DNA of 64,000 nucleotides from Phascolarctos cinereus (GCF_002099425.1 NW_018343969.1:6514501-6578500); one strand, 5' to 3'; counted from the stretch's first letter, positions 22,951 to 36,084 are shown. Numbers and translations: made by a program. The notes: generated by a model from the sequence alone, not told the origin.

Positions 22951-23524
22951 ATTCACTTAAAATTACTCAAAAGAAACTTATAAGCTAGCGGAAATCAAAT
23001 GTGTGATTTTCTAGCAACCACCACAAAACTCCTATTTTTGATCCCTATTATTGTGTGGGAATGAGCCTAGGTCTTGTCTTCAAAGGCTGTATCAGTAAAA
23101 CACAAACTAGGGTAGGAAAAGGCCTAGAAATATACTATACATTCATTGTCCAAGGACAAATCTACCTACACAGAAAATCTCATCACCAGAAGACTGGACC
23201 CTCTCTCTCAAAATGTGGCCCATGAAACAGACAAAAGGAGCAATGGCCCTAGATCCTTCTGGAGCTCTTCACACTTGGTAAAATCAATAAGAAATAATCA
23301 GAGGATTCTAAGAATCACATTATTCTTTTAAAATTTAAAAACTGGTACTCTTAATGCATGATCTTTGCTCAAGTGTGTTCACTATTAGAAGAGTTATATA
23401 CGTATTAACATTCTTACTATAAATGAAAACAGAAGAAAAAATAGGTACAGCTAATCAGAAGGTCAACCCAAAAGTTTTCCTCAAAGGGCGAAATAAAGGA
23501 GATCAATAATTTGATTTCAAAAGT
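22951..23524. other. Unassigned intron
   Basis: No gene; no repeat I can name. Confidence 0.5.
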
Positions 23525-23735
23525 ACAGTGGTATAGTGGAAAGAACACTGAAATTTCAGTCAAGAACAGAAATTCAAACCCAGCTCTGACACTTTTTGAT
23601 ATATGTGACCATGGATAAATATTTAACTTCTGTAGGCCTCAGTTTCCTCATCTGTAAAAAGGGGTTAATATTATTGCTATAACCTTACAAGGGCTGTTGT
23701 GAAAAAAGCAAAAATTTTATAGTGTTAAATGTGTG
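23525..23735 (+). mobile_element. MIR-type CORE-SINE
   Basis: AGTGGTATAGTGGAAAGAAC, AATTCAAACCCAGCTCTGAC, TCAGTTTCCTCATCTGTAAA, AAGGGCTGTTGTGAAAAAAG. Confidence 0.87.
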
Positions 23736-25919
23736 TTACCTTCCTCCTTATTATCATGTGGTCAGAGGCTACAAGAAATATTTCCTGGGACTGGTTATTT
23801 CATCTTACTTACAATGATCATAAGTAAACAGACTACTGTAAAGATAATTAAAAGTAGTTTTAAAAGAGAAGTATGTACCAACAGTTATTGCAGAAAAAGA
23901 GAAATGGAAAGTCTAAGAATCTACCAATATCCTTCAAATGAAGTCACCATATACTTAATGATCTAAATGTGATGGTTGATACAAGGGGAAGACAGCAAAA
24001 ATTATGTTGAAAAATAGAGTTCAGATCCAAGAAATGGAAAGAGGCCAAGGGCTTACAGACTAAGAAAACTCTGACTAGCATTACAATTATGTAAAAAATA
24101 TCTGTAGTTACAAGAAACAGTAAAAGCATAATTTCTGACAAATATCAATCTATTATTGTGATCAAACTTATTACTGTCATCAAGGGAGTAAGTAGAGCTG
24201 AGAATCACAGTATCATCTCTACTTCTGCATCATGGCTAACATAGAGTAGGCAATGACTAAACAAGCCAAACAAATTCTCATTTTATAAACTGAACTTGAG
24301 GATGACTAAAGATTACACCTAGAAAACATTAGGCTCAGGGATAATGAAACTGCACAAAAATCCACATCTGTGTCTTTTCTCAAACAAAAGGTTTGAAGTT
24401 TATATTCTGACAATCTACACCCTTTTGCTACAGTCATATATTTTAAAATAATATAAAATAAACAACTGATTATTCTACAAATTTCAGGGAATATCTTCAT
24501 CAATACCCCCAAAGTGTTCATATTTTAATTCAGAATGCATTTTTATAATACAACCTCACATCCAGGTTGACCAAAATATGAAATACAAAAGTTCAAAAGT
24601 AGAAAGATAACAAATATTCAAAAGGAAGACATCCTAATATGCAAGATAAGACACTAGGATCTCACACACATAATTCCAAAGTTAAAAAAGCAAGCCCTAA
24701 CACAAAGTCTTTACAGGGATAAACAAGGCTGTACCGTGTTTTTATCCAAATATGAACCTGACATTCTAGGAATTCAAATTCCATAGTCCTTGATAAATAC
24801 CTAATGACATTATTTCTCTAACTAATATTCAAACTGAGCTTTCTCTGACTCAAGAGTGTGAAGATGTAACTTTTTTGATTAAAGGGCCTTTTCTAGTAGC
24901 CAAGAAGAAAGGAGAGAAAGGTAAGTAATATCTGGAGTGAGGCAAATTACCAAAAAAACAAAAGCAAATAAAAACAACACACATTACACACAAAAAGCAA
25001 AACACAGTAAAGCCTCAAAAGCTCAGAATGCCAGAGGGCATTAAAATGTTCTACATTTACTAACATTCTCTTTTAGGTACAGCTCAGGTAAGAGGAAGAA
25101 GGTAGGGAGGAGGAAGTGAGGGGTGAGTGTATGTGTCTATACATAGGGAGATAAAATGAAGGCTTAGACGATTATTTCTGTCTTTGTATACCCAGTTGCT
25201 TACACTTTTCAATCTTATATTTATTCCCTCTACTTATTATTATCTATATCAGTACACATGAAATGTCAAAGAAATAAACTATACCTGAAAGAATAACATG
25301 AATTTATCTTCAATATTTTTAAAAATCCACTTCCTGAATTTCTCTCCCAATACAAAAATTTACTCAAAAAGTGAAGACAGATTAAAGAGAGACATACCAG
25401 GCTCTCACTTTTCAGGAAGGAATGACTGTGGATTTAAGGGGATCTAATAGGGAGGCCAACCAATTTCTTTAACTTTTGTTAAGTGGCTCTGCATGAGCTG
25501 TCCTCCCCACTCTTAAACCCAAATTGATGGAGATCAAGAAAAAGGGACACTGAAATTTTTAATGTTTGAGACAGGAAAGGAAGTTGAAAGGTAAATTCTA
25601 CTTTGTAGATCCCAGCTTTGGATTCCTTCATATAGTGTGATTATTATTCAAATAGAAGTAAAGATTACTATACCGTATAAAATTATAGGCTGTTGAAAAT
25701 ATATTGATCAGTTCATCCACAGGAATATGAAAACAGCTTATATGCAAAACCTTTTCTAACTGATTCACTTTACTAATATTTTTGCTTCCATGTTCTCAAG
25801 GTAAAAAAAATCTCAGCAGCTGGGATCCATTTTTTACTGTTCAACTACTGTTCATTAAAACAAATTATATAACTGAGTCCACTACGAATTCATATTATGT
25901 AATCTTAAATTCCCTCTTT
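23736..25919. other. Unassigned intron, repeat-poor
   Basis: About 2.2 kb of AT-rich sequence with no gene, exon-like splice-flanked frame or clear repeat. Short open stretches (23733-23966, 24306-24521, 25782-26198) lack domains, and the last runs into L2. Confidence 0.5.
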
Positions 25920-27525
25920 GTCTCCTACTCCTCCCCCCCCCAATTCCAAACTGCCCTTCTTCTTTCAGCATCTGATGCAATCTCCCTGAGGCCATTTCAC
26001 TCTCCCTTATCCTTTAATACTCCATACCCTAATACCCTTTACATTTTCACCTGTCTTCTCCTTTCCTCTACAGAAGAAACAACTCCTAAATCCCATTTCT
26101 TCAGGAAATTCGTTTCATTTTTACTTGTCATTTTCTCCCTATTCATTGTCTCCTTAGTATTAACTAATCTCCCCAATTCTCAAAAAAATTTTAATTGACG
26201 TGACCATCTCCTGAAACCTCTCTTCCTTTTCACTGCCAAACTCCTAATAAGAATCTCCATACTCGATGCCTCTACTTACTTACTTCTCATCCTTTGGAAT
26301 CTTAGTTCCTGATTTTAGTACTCCACTGAAAATGCTCTTTCAAAGAATGGTAACCAACTACCAATTGATAAATCTGAGGGCCTTTTCTAAGTAGTCATCC
26401 TCCTTGATTTCTTTACTCTGACAAGATCAATCATCCTTCCTAAAAACATTTTCCTTCCTTGACTTCTGTGACACCAATCTCTACTGGTTCTTCTACCTGT
26501 TCGACTTGCCCTTTCTCATTCTCCTCTTTTATGTCATCATCTATTAAGGTTCTGTCCTAGGCCCTCTTCTTTTCTTTCTTTACACACTCTCCCTTAGTGA
26601 TCTCAATCACTCTCATGGATGCAAATTATTTTCTCTATGAAGATAACTTCCAAACCAGTCCCAATTTGTCTCCTGAACTGTCACTTGTCTGCTGGATGAC
26701 CATCTCAATCTAGATAACCCATCAAATTCCAAATTCAACATGTCCCAAAAAACTCTCATTATCTTACTACCCCATTCCCCCCAAAGCTCTCTATCTCTAT
26801 TGAAGCCACCACCATCCCTTCTAGTCACCTAGGTTTGTAACTTGGGAGCCAACTAACTCCTTTTTCTCAGCCCTCTAATCATTTGCCAAGTCTTGGCAAT
26901 TCAATTTCTGTAACATCTCTCACATCACTTTCCATTCATGTACCCATAGTCCTAGTTTCCCTGGACTCTTATAATAGCCTCCTACTTGGTTTCCTTGTTT
27001 CTAATTTATTCCCTCTTTATCTATCCTCCATACAGCTACCAAAATAATCTTAAGTCACAAGAATGACCATGTAATCATCCCATTAAAATACCTTATCCAA
27101 TAGGTTTGCCTCTAGAAGAAAACTTTATACTACTTCCAGTCTCCTTCTAACTCACCTTTACAGTCTTATTTCTTATTACACCCTTTCACATACTCTATAT
27201 TCCAGCCAAACTGCTCCCTAAGTTTTCTACTGCGTGTCCCACCTTCCTCACAGAAGCAATTTTCCTTGCCTAGAATGTGCATCCTCTTACTCTTCAACTT
27301 TTACAAAGCTCATCTTTCTTTATGGCACAGCTCAATGTTATCTTACCACCTCCACCTTCAAGCCTATCCTTCCAAATCCCCTCTTTAGATTCCCTTGATC
27401 TATAGGCTAAAATCCTCCAACATAATGTAAGCTCCCTGATCACAGGGTCTATTTCATTTTTGTATACTTATCACAATACCATGCACTCAGTTGGCAGCCG
27501 ATAAATGTTTGTTGAGTCAACTCAT
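25920..27525 (+). mobile_element. L2 LINE, long fragment
   Basis: Collinear with L2 ORF2 and 3'UTR: TAGTCACCTAGGTTTGTAAC, GCCAAGTCTTGGCAATTCA, ATAATAGCCTCCTACTTGG, AATGACCATGTAATCATCCC, ATTCCAGCCAAACTGCTCCC, CATAATGTAAGCTCCCTGAT, CGATAAATGTTTGTTGAG. Confidence 0.9.
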
Positions 27526-27589
27526 CTTAGCTCTTTTCAAAGCCAATAAAAGAATTTACCTCAATACAACAATGTGGAAATTATCTGCA

Positions 27590-27790
27590 ATAATTCAGTA
27601 TTACAGAAAGAATACAGGATTGTCAGTTAGATTCTGATCTTATTCATATAACTCATATGGTGACCACTGGGGGCAAATGATGTAACCTCTCTGTCTCAAT
27701 TTTCACACGCGTAAAATAGAGTCAATATAGTGGATCTACATGTTTCCTTCTAAGCCTTACTACATAATGATTCTACTTAAAAGATTTATC
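27590..27790 (+). mobile_element. MIR fragment
   Basis: AGAAAGAATACAGGATTGTC, GGCAAATGATGTAACCTCTC, ACACGCGTAAAATAGAGTC. Confidence 0.65.
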
Positions 27791-28291
27791 AGAAATTAGA
27801 CTGCTGTAATAGAGTTTAAAAGGCTAAAAACAATTTCATGTGGGGGGGAAAGGGAGAAGGTGGAAAGGAAAGATGAATTTTAGGCAAATTTTTAAAGGAG
27901 GAAAAAGTAAATTTTGTGGCATGGGAAAATACATTAGTAAAAGTGTTTTTTAGAGTACATGCTTAATGACTATTATTTATATTGCACCCAAGACTTTCCC
28001 TTAGGACCACAGATAACACCTGCAAAGGATTTCTTTTTACTTTACATAGGTTTTGTTAATTATCTCTAAGGAAAAATTCTGAAGTTAATGGCTAGGAACT
28101 ATAATTTTATAAAAACACTTTATGTGATATCTATCCAGGCTTAGAAAGCAGCTTATGTCTAACACTCTCTTAAACTCTTCATTCTTACCTTCCATTTTAT
28201 AACTACACTGAAAACAGTTAACAACTCAAAAAGGAACAAAAACCTTCATGAAATATCATTTAGTTATTTTTTTAAAAAGAGAACCTCTTAC
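27791..28291. other. Intron flank of the RSBN1L exon
   Basis: Unique-looking intron next to the donor site; no repeat recognised apart from a short G-run at 27842. Confidence 0.5.
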
Positions 28292-28935
28292 CTGAGCATG
28301 AAAATTGGACATAGTCGTTGTCTCTATATCTTTCTTTCCTAATATCTCCATTTTCACTGGTGAATTGGGAAAATTAAATGAAAAGTAGTCTAAAAAGTCA
28401 GGTAAATATGTAGCTGCCCCATGAACAATACCCATTACATAGTAAGCTGCAGAGTTTTCATTTTCACTAAAAACCAGACCCACAAATTCTTCTGCAAACC
28501 TCTCCATCTCCACAGGAGACAAGTGGGAGAGTTCATTACTGTAGGCATGGATAACTGATGCACCTCCATTAGGCTGGTGCTCAATATGAATGAGCTGTTT
28601 GAACTCCAATGTGTCCAACCTTTTCATTTTATTCTGAACTCGAGGCTCCTTTAACGAGACAAATGGAAACTCACTGTTCTCTGGTATCTTAGACTCATAC
28701 TCCTTCTTGGTATCCATATTCTTTCCAATATAATCCTTAAGATGATCATCTATGATGCCTTTGGCTTCTCGATCTTCAACATCGGAAAGCAATCCTGAGC
28801 AGATGGTTTGAATAGATTTGCTATACATTTTTGGACGCTTCCTTTTTTCACTTTCTTTGTGTTTCTTTTTCTTTTTCTTCTTTACCTTTTTAATTTGTAA
28901 GTCTTCTGCATTTGTTTTTGGTTTGTCCTTCCCAC
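28292..28935 (-). CDS. RSBN1L: RSBN1L coding exon (probable exon 3)
   Basis: Seen: the minus strand is open across 644 nt. A pyrimidine-rich acceptor ends in CCCAACAG at the high-coordinate side, and a donor reads CAG|GTAAG at the low side. The exon opens with two bases completing a split Gly codon, then a basic run (KVKKKKKKKHKE, KRKRPKMYSKS), SIQTICSGLLSDVED, then IPENSEFPFVSLKEPRVQN, LDTLEFKQLIHIEHQ, SNELSHLSP, FAEEFVGLVFSENENSAA, VMGIVHGAATYLPDFLDYF and EILGKKDIETTTMSNFHAQ. It ends on a codon boundary. Known: this matches the round spermatid basic protein 1 family, nuclear proteins related to C. elegans DPY-21; RSBN1 is also called KDM9, with reported H4K20 demethylase activity. The basic run looks like a nuclear localisation signal. 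The JmjC-type part would lie in later exons, outside the window. The basic lead-in and IPENSEFPFVSLKEP favour RSBN1L over its paralogue RSBN1. No frame damage is visible, so the exon looks functional. Confidence 0.9.
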
Positions 28936-29112
28936 CTGTTGGGAAAAATTTATTTTGAAACTCCTTATTTTAACTGCTAAAATCCCACACCTTAGGTAAA
29001 GCATTTTAATAAAAAAGACAAGTTTATCTTCAATGTATAAAAAAGACAAGTTTATCTTCAGTGTACTTTGTATTGGGGATTAATTTTACACAGCACTGAA
29101 AACTTAATATAT

Positions 29113-29178
29113 AGAGTGTCCCAAAAGTCTTAGTGCCATTTTAAGCACACTTAAGTGCACTAAGACTTCTGGGATGTA
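29113..29178. mobile_element. Mariner-type miniature element, palindromic
   Basis: About 66 bp: GAGTGTCCCAAAAGTCTTAG pairs with CTAAGACTTCTGGGATGT, separated by a short AAGCACACTT-like centre and flanked by TA. It is the same family as the copy at 51439-51545, with most of the interior lost. Confidence 0.75.
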
Positions 29179-29744
29179 TAATAAGTTTAAATATCACACT
29201 TCAGGTAAAAAATATAAAAACACTGATAAAATCAAAAGAATGGAACAATCTGCCGTAAAACACGGGGGAAAAAAAAAACTTATCAACACCAATACTGTGT
29301 AGAAAGGCACCCACTATTGAGAGTTGGAAAACTGTCCTTAGACTCAAACTCATGCCCCACCCCCGCCCTGCTAACTGCAACGAGGAGAGTGACAACATGA
29401 AAATGTATAAAACATTTGTAAGAACAGTAAAATAGCAAGAAAAGGCAACTTGTAAGCTACTTGATTTGCCTCTTTCTATGTTGGAACTAATTTTGCCTCT
29501 ATACGACGAACTCTTTGGGGTTTCTGCAGTCCTTCTAAGTTCCAAGAAAGAACCAATGAAAAAGACACAGCAGAATATAATCTACAAAGTCATTAATTTT
29601 TTCTCAAAAACCAAGCCCTCAAAGATGTAAGGAACAGCTTAACAGAACTCCAATACCTCCATGACTTTTGTTCATTTCACTAAAGAGACAAGATATAGAG
29701 GCAGAAGAATAAGGCTATATTAACGTAATGACAGTCTGAAAGGT
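29179..29744. other. Unassigned intron
   Basis: Nothing recognised; the 114-codon minus open stretch (29201-29545) has no domain. Confidence 0.45.
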
Positions 29745-29890
29745 CAATTGGTACAGTGAATAAGAGGCTTTAATTTAGTTTAATTTAATTTAATTTGATA
29801 AGAAATAATAAGGTCTTGAAATCAAGAAGACCATTTAAAGCCTGCATCTGACTCCATGTGAACACATGATAAATCATTTAACCTATTACT
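29745..29890 (+). mobile_element. SINE fragment with TTTAA repeats
   Basis: TTGGTACAGTGAATAAGAGG, a (TTTAA)n run at 29771-29798, then GATAAATCATTTAACCTATT; weak CORE-SINE resemblance. Confidence 0.5.
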
Positions 29891-30034
29891 GCCCCAGACA
29901 ACTTTTAGGTGCTTCAGCAGCCTCAAAGAAGTTTACTAACTCCCAGACTGATACCATCGAAAGTCCAAATCAAAAATATGCAGTCAAAAGAAAGCATGGA
30001 CTAAACAATGTGGAAATAAAAAAGGAAGAATTCA

Positions 30035-30225
30035 TGAACTGTGGCAAAAGAGATTTATGGGCAAGTCATTTAATTACTAAGTCTCAAGTTTCCTTATCTG
30101 TAAAATGGCGATAATAATGCTTGCCCTTGCTAACTTACAGGTTTGCAATATGGATCAAGTGAGACTATAAAATGCTTTCGTGTACAAAATATAAGATGTT
30201 ACATTACATAATTATAAGCTGTTGT
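30035..30225 (+). mobile_element. MIR fragment
   Basis: GGGCAAGTCATTTAATTACT, TTCCTTATCTGTAAAATGGC, ATAATAATGCTTGCCC, GATCAAGTGAGACTATAAAA. Confidence 0.8.
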
Positions 30226-30389
30226 TACTATAACTTAAAATCCACGGCCTTACCACGTCTCTCTAAACATATAACAGAAAATACAAATTCCCTCAAAAGA
30301 AAAATTACATTTCCTAAAATTATTCTCTCAAGTAATTGAAGTAAAAATCTAGATATGAGTTTATTTATTTTCATCTGTGTAGGACCACC

Positions 30390-32100
30390 CACCCCTTGAA
30401 CCTCTTGAATTCCCCTCAAAATTTCTTCCTGACTTCACTTTAATCCTTCTTGTTCACATTTGTCTCAAACGAAAATGTGTTCCTATTTTCAAAGCTAATT
30501 CTTCTTCCACACTTCTTCAGGATTCAAAGCATCTTTATTGTTCAGTCAACTTCTCCTTCCTTGTTACTTATTCTAAAAAGAAATGTTGACCTAATGCTAC
30601 TATACCCCAAAATAAAACATATTGTGTTTGTATTTTTCTCCTTCCTTTCACAACTAGTCTCCAATTACCTCCACTTCCTTAAATCTTCATCACTTAATTC
30701 CCTGCAAACTGGCCCAATTTACTGAAACTGCTCTTGAAAATTCCAACAATATCCTTAACTGCCAATTCAGTTTCTCTTTCTCAGGGTTCCTCTTCCTGAA
30801 GTACTCTGCCATTATTAAATGCTACTGATACCAACTTCATTGAAACTTTCCTCATCTTATTTCTCTGGCTGCTGTCCTCTTGTACTCTAAATTTGGACTT
30901 TCCTTGGGAATCCATTCTCATCCCTCCTTTTTCTCTCTCTACATGTATTTCCCATGTGATTTCATGCATACCTATAATTTTAACTATGACCTTTGCATTG
31001 AATATTCAAACTTCAACTTAAGCTAAGTAGTTATCAGAGCTCTTATCCTACACTTCTAATTGTTTAGCACTTGTTCACCTTGATGTCCCAAGATCACTTT
31101 AAGTTACACGTCTAAATCCTCTTCGCCACATTAGGTCCCACTCCTGAATTAAATTTGTGAAATGGTACTACCATTCTCCCTCCCTATCACCCAATAAAAA
31201 ACTTCTGATTCCTTCTGTTGATTCAGTGTCACCGAATCTAGGTGATTTTTGTTTTGCAATGTTGTTCACATCTATCCCTTTTTCCCCCCATTGAAACTGC
31301 CACTACCCTACTTAGATCCTTATTACTTCACACCAGTACTATTGCATAGTCTCCTAAACTAGTATTCTTGCCTCCAATCTACCCTCACTCCAGTCCATTC
31401 TGCACAGTTGCCACAAAAATTTTCTTAGCATGCTACTCAGATTGTTATCCCTCATCAATTCCCCTCATTGCCTACCAAATAATGAATAAACTCCTAAGCT
31501 GGCATTCAAGAGTTCCCACTGGGGCAGCTAGGTGGCACAGTGGATAGAGCACCAGCCCTGGCTGGAGTCAGTTCAAATCCCATCTCAGACATAGAACACT
31601 TACTAGCTGTGTGACTGTCGGCAAAGTCAATTAACCCCAACTGCCTCACCACAAAAAAAAAAAAAGAGGTCCCACTATTCAGCCTCAAAATTTCTAGATT
31701 TACTTTCTATTACTTCTCTAAAATGAACCTATAGTATTGAATAAATGCAATATTCAGCATTACCTGAAGAAATGTTAAATCTTTCCTACCTCTGGTGAGG
31801 GCCTTACCTCCACCTGGGATGTTCTTCCCCACTTTATCTCTACCTTTCAAAATTCTACCTGGCATTCTGGGACCAGCTCAAACTAGAATTCTTCCATGAA
31901 GACTTTCCAGGCCATTTTGTCTAAAAACAATTTCACCTTCCAAACAGCCATCCCATTTAAATAAATACTGTTTATGCTAATCACATGAAACTTATTGTAG
32001 CATTAACTACTCTACTAACTTTAAGCTTCTTAAAGTGAGGGACCATGTCTCTGTATTCCTATTCTGTTTAGTAACGTATCTTGTACATAACAAATGCATA
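30390..32100 (+). mobile_element. L2 LINE, long fragment
   Basis: L2 ORF2 to 3' end, diverged: CTCAACTTAAGC-like region, TTGCCTCCAATCTACCCTCA, CAAATAATGAATAAACTCC, then TAAGCTTCTTAAAGTGAGGG and ATACATAACAAATGC. Split by a SINE. Confidence 0.75.
31521..31665 (+). mobile_element. CORE-SINE (short type) in L2
   Basis: GGGGCAGCTAGGTGGCACAG, GTTCAAATCCCATCTCAG, ACTTACTAGCTGTGTGAC, A-tail. Target repeat GAGTTCCCACT / GAGGTCCCACT at 31510-31520 and 31666-31676. Confidence 0.94.
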
Positions 32101-32160
32101 AAAAAGGATTTGAGTGAAAAACCTACACAACTGCTGAGCTGAATTTTTCCCTTATTCTTT

Positions 32161-32310
32161 TTTTCTTTTCTTTTTTTTTTTTTCGGTGAGGCAATTGGGG
32201 TTAAGTGACCTGTCCAGAGTCATACAGCTAGTAAGTGTTACGAGTCTGAGGCGGGATTTCAACTGACTCCAGGGCCAGTGCTCTATCCACTGTGCCACCT
32301 AGCTGCCCCT
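32161..32310 (-). mobile_element. CORE-SINE (short type)
   Basis: Poly-T, GAGGCAATTGGGGTTAAGTG, ATACAGCTAGTAAGTGTTAC, GCCACCTAGCTGCCCC. Perfect target repeat CCTTATTCTTT at 32150-32160 and 32311-32321. Confidence 0.94.
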
Positions 32311-32321
32311 CCTTATTCTTT

Positions 32322-34099
32322 CTCATATATATTTAAGTGAATTTCTTCAACAATACCAGTATCACTAAGTCCTTGCCTCAGCAACACACACACACAAAAA
32401 TCTCTTCAGTTGCCATAATTTAAGAGGTAACAAAATAAACCTCTACTCTTTCTCTTTTACTTTTTATCCTTATATAAAATGTATTTGACAGCATGTGCAG
32501 AGAAAGGAGAGAAACAAAACAGAATGGAAGAAACATTTAGCTATATTTTTAAGTCAATCATGGTTCAAAAAAAAAGTTTTATTTAATAAAAGAAGTTATT
32601 GAAGGCTTATTGTTCTGGGGTAAGATAGAAAAGCATGTCATACAAAAAAGTGGTGCTAGAAGAGGCAGTGAAGAAAAATTTTTTCCTATTAAACTTTTCT
32701 TACACTACAAATTCCTGGCTGACTCACTTTATATAATAATAAAGGAGATATAATGTAGATCTCTATCCACAGGTACTTAAATGTTTTTCAAAATGGTCAT
32801 GACTTTCACTTTAAGTATAAAAAATGTCTGAATCCAGGTAAGAGCTCGACATCAACATGGATAAAGAAAACCAACAACTAATTATGATTTAAATTATAAC
32901 AGAATAAAGAAAAACATGCATATGCCTTTATAAAGATAAATTTCAAAAGAGAGTCCAGAAAATTTAAAAGTAGTTTAACTGATAGAATTAGTTAAGTATT
33001 CTTAAAATGGCTTAGGGTAAACCATAAAAACTAAAATTCATATCATACAAAATAAGTTTGGTTTGAAATTTAGATCAAGTTTAAAAACCTTGAAGAATCT
33101 TTATCTTAAGGATGAACAAATAACCTTCTCTTACCAATGTGCACTTCTGGTGTCCAAAAATATAGCACGCTCTGAAGTAGCAATTTTTTAGGATATTGTA
33201 ATAATTTTTAAACACTGAAAGTTCAATTTTCAATTAAATTATGTATTCTTAAATGCTGCTTCATAAGGAGCTCCACATACTGAAACTGTGGATTTGGTTT
33301 TTTTAAAAACCTGCAAAGAACCCCCCAAAATGCTTAACTGTATAAACGAGATACACTCTCCACCCCATTTTATGCTACTAAGGAATATATAAGAACACAC
33401 TCATAAAATGCAATTTTTGCCTTCAAACTGCACTTAGAGGGACAACTTCCACATTGAAATCATGTAATGTTTTCTTCTACGTTTTACATGAACGCTCTTT
33501 TACTCATTTTCTTTCTCTACATATGAAATATGCACAGAACTATACGTATGTAAAATATGGGAAATGGTAGAATAAAAATAAAGAATTTATTGGAAAAGTT
33601 CTTTAATTTGCCTAACCACCTTAAAATTACACTACATATTAATTTTATAAGACAATAAGCCCATTTCTCATTTTAAAGCTTCATTATGTGCATTAACAGA
33701 AATCTTTTCAAACACACATACATTATCCTAAAAATCAAAAGTTTCCCTGAGTGAATTCTGAGCCAAACAGATCTAGAATTTCTTTCACTTTAAGTCCTAA
33801 TGTTTACCTGTTTCTATAATGTATTAGGAAGAACAGGATAATAATAAGGTAAAAGATCAAAAGTAAAACCATGATTCCATTTAGGAGAGTCACGTAGAAA
33901 CACAAGGTAGTTTTAATTTGAACAATTTTCTTTAATAATTTTCTCCAAATCGTTAAGTTTTTTCTTTTACCAGTATATCTTTTGGATTGACAACTAAAAG
34001 AGGAAGGTTATCCAGAAAAAATGAGACCTAATTTTACATCTGATACTAGAACTATTAATCAAGTTTGATTCAGTCATTATTCATTTTTTTTAAACTTAT
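32322..34099. other. Repeat-poor intron block
   Basis: About 1.8 kb with no recognised repeat and no coding signal, which is unusual for this window. It may be ancient unique DNA or hold conserved non-coding sequence. Confidence 0.45.
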
Positions 34100-34985
34100 T
34101 AGATCCTTCATACTATTTACATTACAGCAATTGGGATGTCCAATAGACATCTCAAACTCAACATATCTAAAACAGAACTCATTATCCTCCCCAAACCCTC
34201 CCCTTTATCTAGACTATGTTTGAGCAAGGGTACCACTAACCTTTCAATCAGATAACCTCACAACTTTGATGTCATCATTGACTCCTCACTGACAACCAAT
34301 CCATATATACAATCTGACCCTTCTGTTGACTCACAAAACATGGTGCAGGCTCTAATTACCTTACACCTGGACTAATACAATAGCCTTGCTAGTTATGCTC
34401 AGATGCCAAACTGATGTTCCTAATGCACCAATCTGATCAAGTTAACTCCAAGTCCGCCCAGTGAACTTCAGTACCTCTTTATCACCTTCAGAATCAAATA
34501 AAACATCTTCTGTTTGGCTTCTGAAATCCTTCACAAGCTGGCCTCTTCCTGAATTTCCAAGATTCTTACACTTTACTCCCCACTCCATGATTCAGTGACA
34601 ATGACCTTTTCACTATTCCTCAAACATGACACTCCATCAATTAGCTCCTTGCCTGGAATACTTCTTCCTCCTCATCACAACCTGCTGGCTTCCCTGACTT
34701 CTTTCAAGATTTAGTTCAAATCCTCCCTTCAACAAGAGACTTTTATCAGTTCTCCCTGTTGCTAATGAATAAAATAGAGATTGCCTCTGAGATTGCCTTC
34801 TATTGAAACTGTAACATATCTCATATGTACAATTTTTCTAATGTTGTCTCCCCCATTAGAATGGGAGCTCTTTTTAAGGGCAGGGACCCATATTTTTGCC
34901 TTTCTTTGTAACCCCAGAATTAAGCACAATGCCTGTTAGATAGTAACATAAGTGTTTAATATACATTTGTTGGCTCACTGATAAT
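34100..34985 (+). mobile_element. L2 LINE fragment
   Basis: GACATCTCAAACTCAACATA, ACAGAACTCATTATCCTCCC, TTGATGTCATCATTGACTCC, TGGCCTCTTCCTGAATTTCC, TTAGAATGGGAGCTC, TTAATATACATTTGTTGG. Confidence 0.9.
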
Positions 34986-35180
34986 ACTTCACAGTTTACA
35001 CAGGTCTTTATGGTTTTTGAAACAGGTAGTATGAATAACAGTCTAATTTCCAGATGAAAAGTCTGAGGCTCTGAAACGTTAAGTGATTTGAATATGAAAA
35101 TACAGCTAGTATCTAAGGTCTCATAATTTTGAGTGGTTCAGTCTCTCCACTATGCTATCCTACCTCTCATAAACAACTTT
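34986..35180 (-). mobile_element. MIR fragment
   Basis: ACTTCACAGTTTACACAGGT, TCTAATTTCCAGATGAAAAG, ACGTTAAGTGATTTGAATA, TCTCCACTATGCTATCC. Confidence 0.75.
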
Positions 35181-35199
35181 ATTCACTTTTTGCCAGGGG

Positions 35200-35345
35200 A
35201 GAGAGAAAAATTGTGTGTGTTGTGTGTATGTGTGTAATAGATATCATGTACGTATATAAATATAATATATATACGTACCTATGAATATAGTAACAAAAAC
35301 ATATTAATTTATACTATATTATATTTGGTTTTGTTACTATATTAG
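35200..35345 (+). repeat. TG/TA-rich low-complexity tract
   Basis: GTGTGT, ATATAT and TATATTA runs with imperfect inverted symmetry around 35250-35340. Confidence 0.7.
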
Positions 35346-36084
35346 TCACACATGACTTCAAGTGGTTTCCAGGAAAATGAAGTTTGTGTAGGACAGGATC
35401 AACAATCATTTTAGCCCTACATGTCAGCATTCAGGTGGCATTCTTATGCCTTTAAACGTCTACTAATATAACTGAATAACATCAGTAATGAAAAAGGAAC
35501 AAGGGGAAGAGGAAGAAATGAGTTTGATAAAGTGGAAGAGAGAGAAAAAAAGATGCATATGGGGGAAAGTAACTGCCTTAGATATTACTTTGCACACAAA
35601 CAGCAAAATATTTATCCCTGACTTCAGTGTAACTTAGGAAATAGTCATGCATCATTTTTTGCTTTGAAAATAAAGAATGACAATTTTTGCTGTGCTGATA
35701 AAGAATAATAATTTCATTCCTTTCATCAACATCTTTCCTTTGGGAAGGATGGCAAAACTGCTGAAAATGATCCATAATTTTAATAGTGTCTATAATCAGC
35801 AACAGAAATATCACAAACTCATTCTTAACACAGATAACAAACTGCTATAGAATGCAAGTATTAGAACCAAAGTTAACATTCCTAAAGCACTCAGAATCTT
35901 CAACAGCAACTCCTCTTTGATACCTAGTAACTTTCCTATTTTCTCCTTGGCTAAGAATTCCACATCTGAAGAAAATTTAACTATAACATACATGAGTTTC
36001 AGATTCATTTCAAACTTTTTTCTACTGTATTATCTCATTTCAAACATCAGCTTCTAAACATTATCTTACTACTGTTTCCAATTT
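35346..36084. other. Unassigned intron
   Basis: No gene; the minus-strand open stretches at 35578-36008 have no domain. Confidence 0.5.

Larger units (their letters stand above)
1..28291 (-). other. RSBN1L: RSBN1L intron after the 644-nt exon (partial)
   Basis: This begins with GTAAG at 28291 and runs off the low end of the window, so the intron is over 28 kb. No further RSBN1L exon was found in it: the expected next peptide, beginning near VKRTYSHGTYR in the human protein, is not visible. Everything listed here is repeat, pseudogene or unassigned intron sequence. Confidence 0.8.

Noticed and set aside
27655-27680. Possible second CTCF site (GACCACTGGGGGCAAA)
   Set aside because: The spacing of the core does not fit the consensus when aligned base by base.
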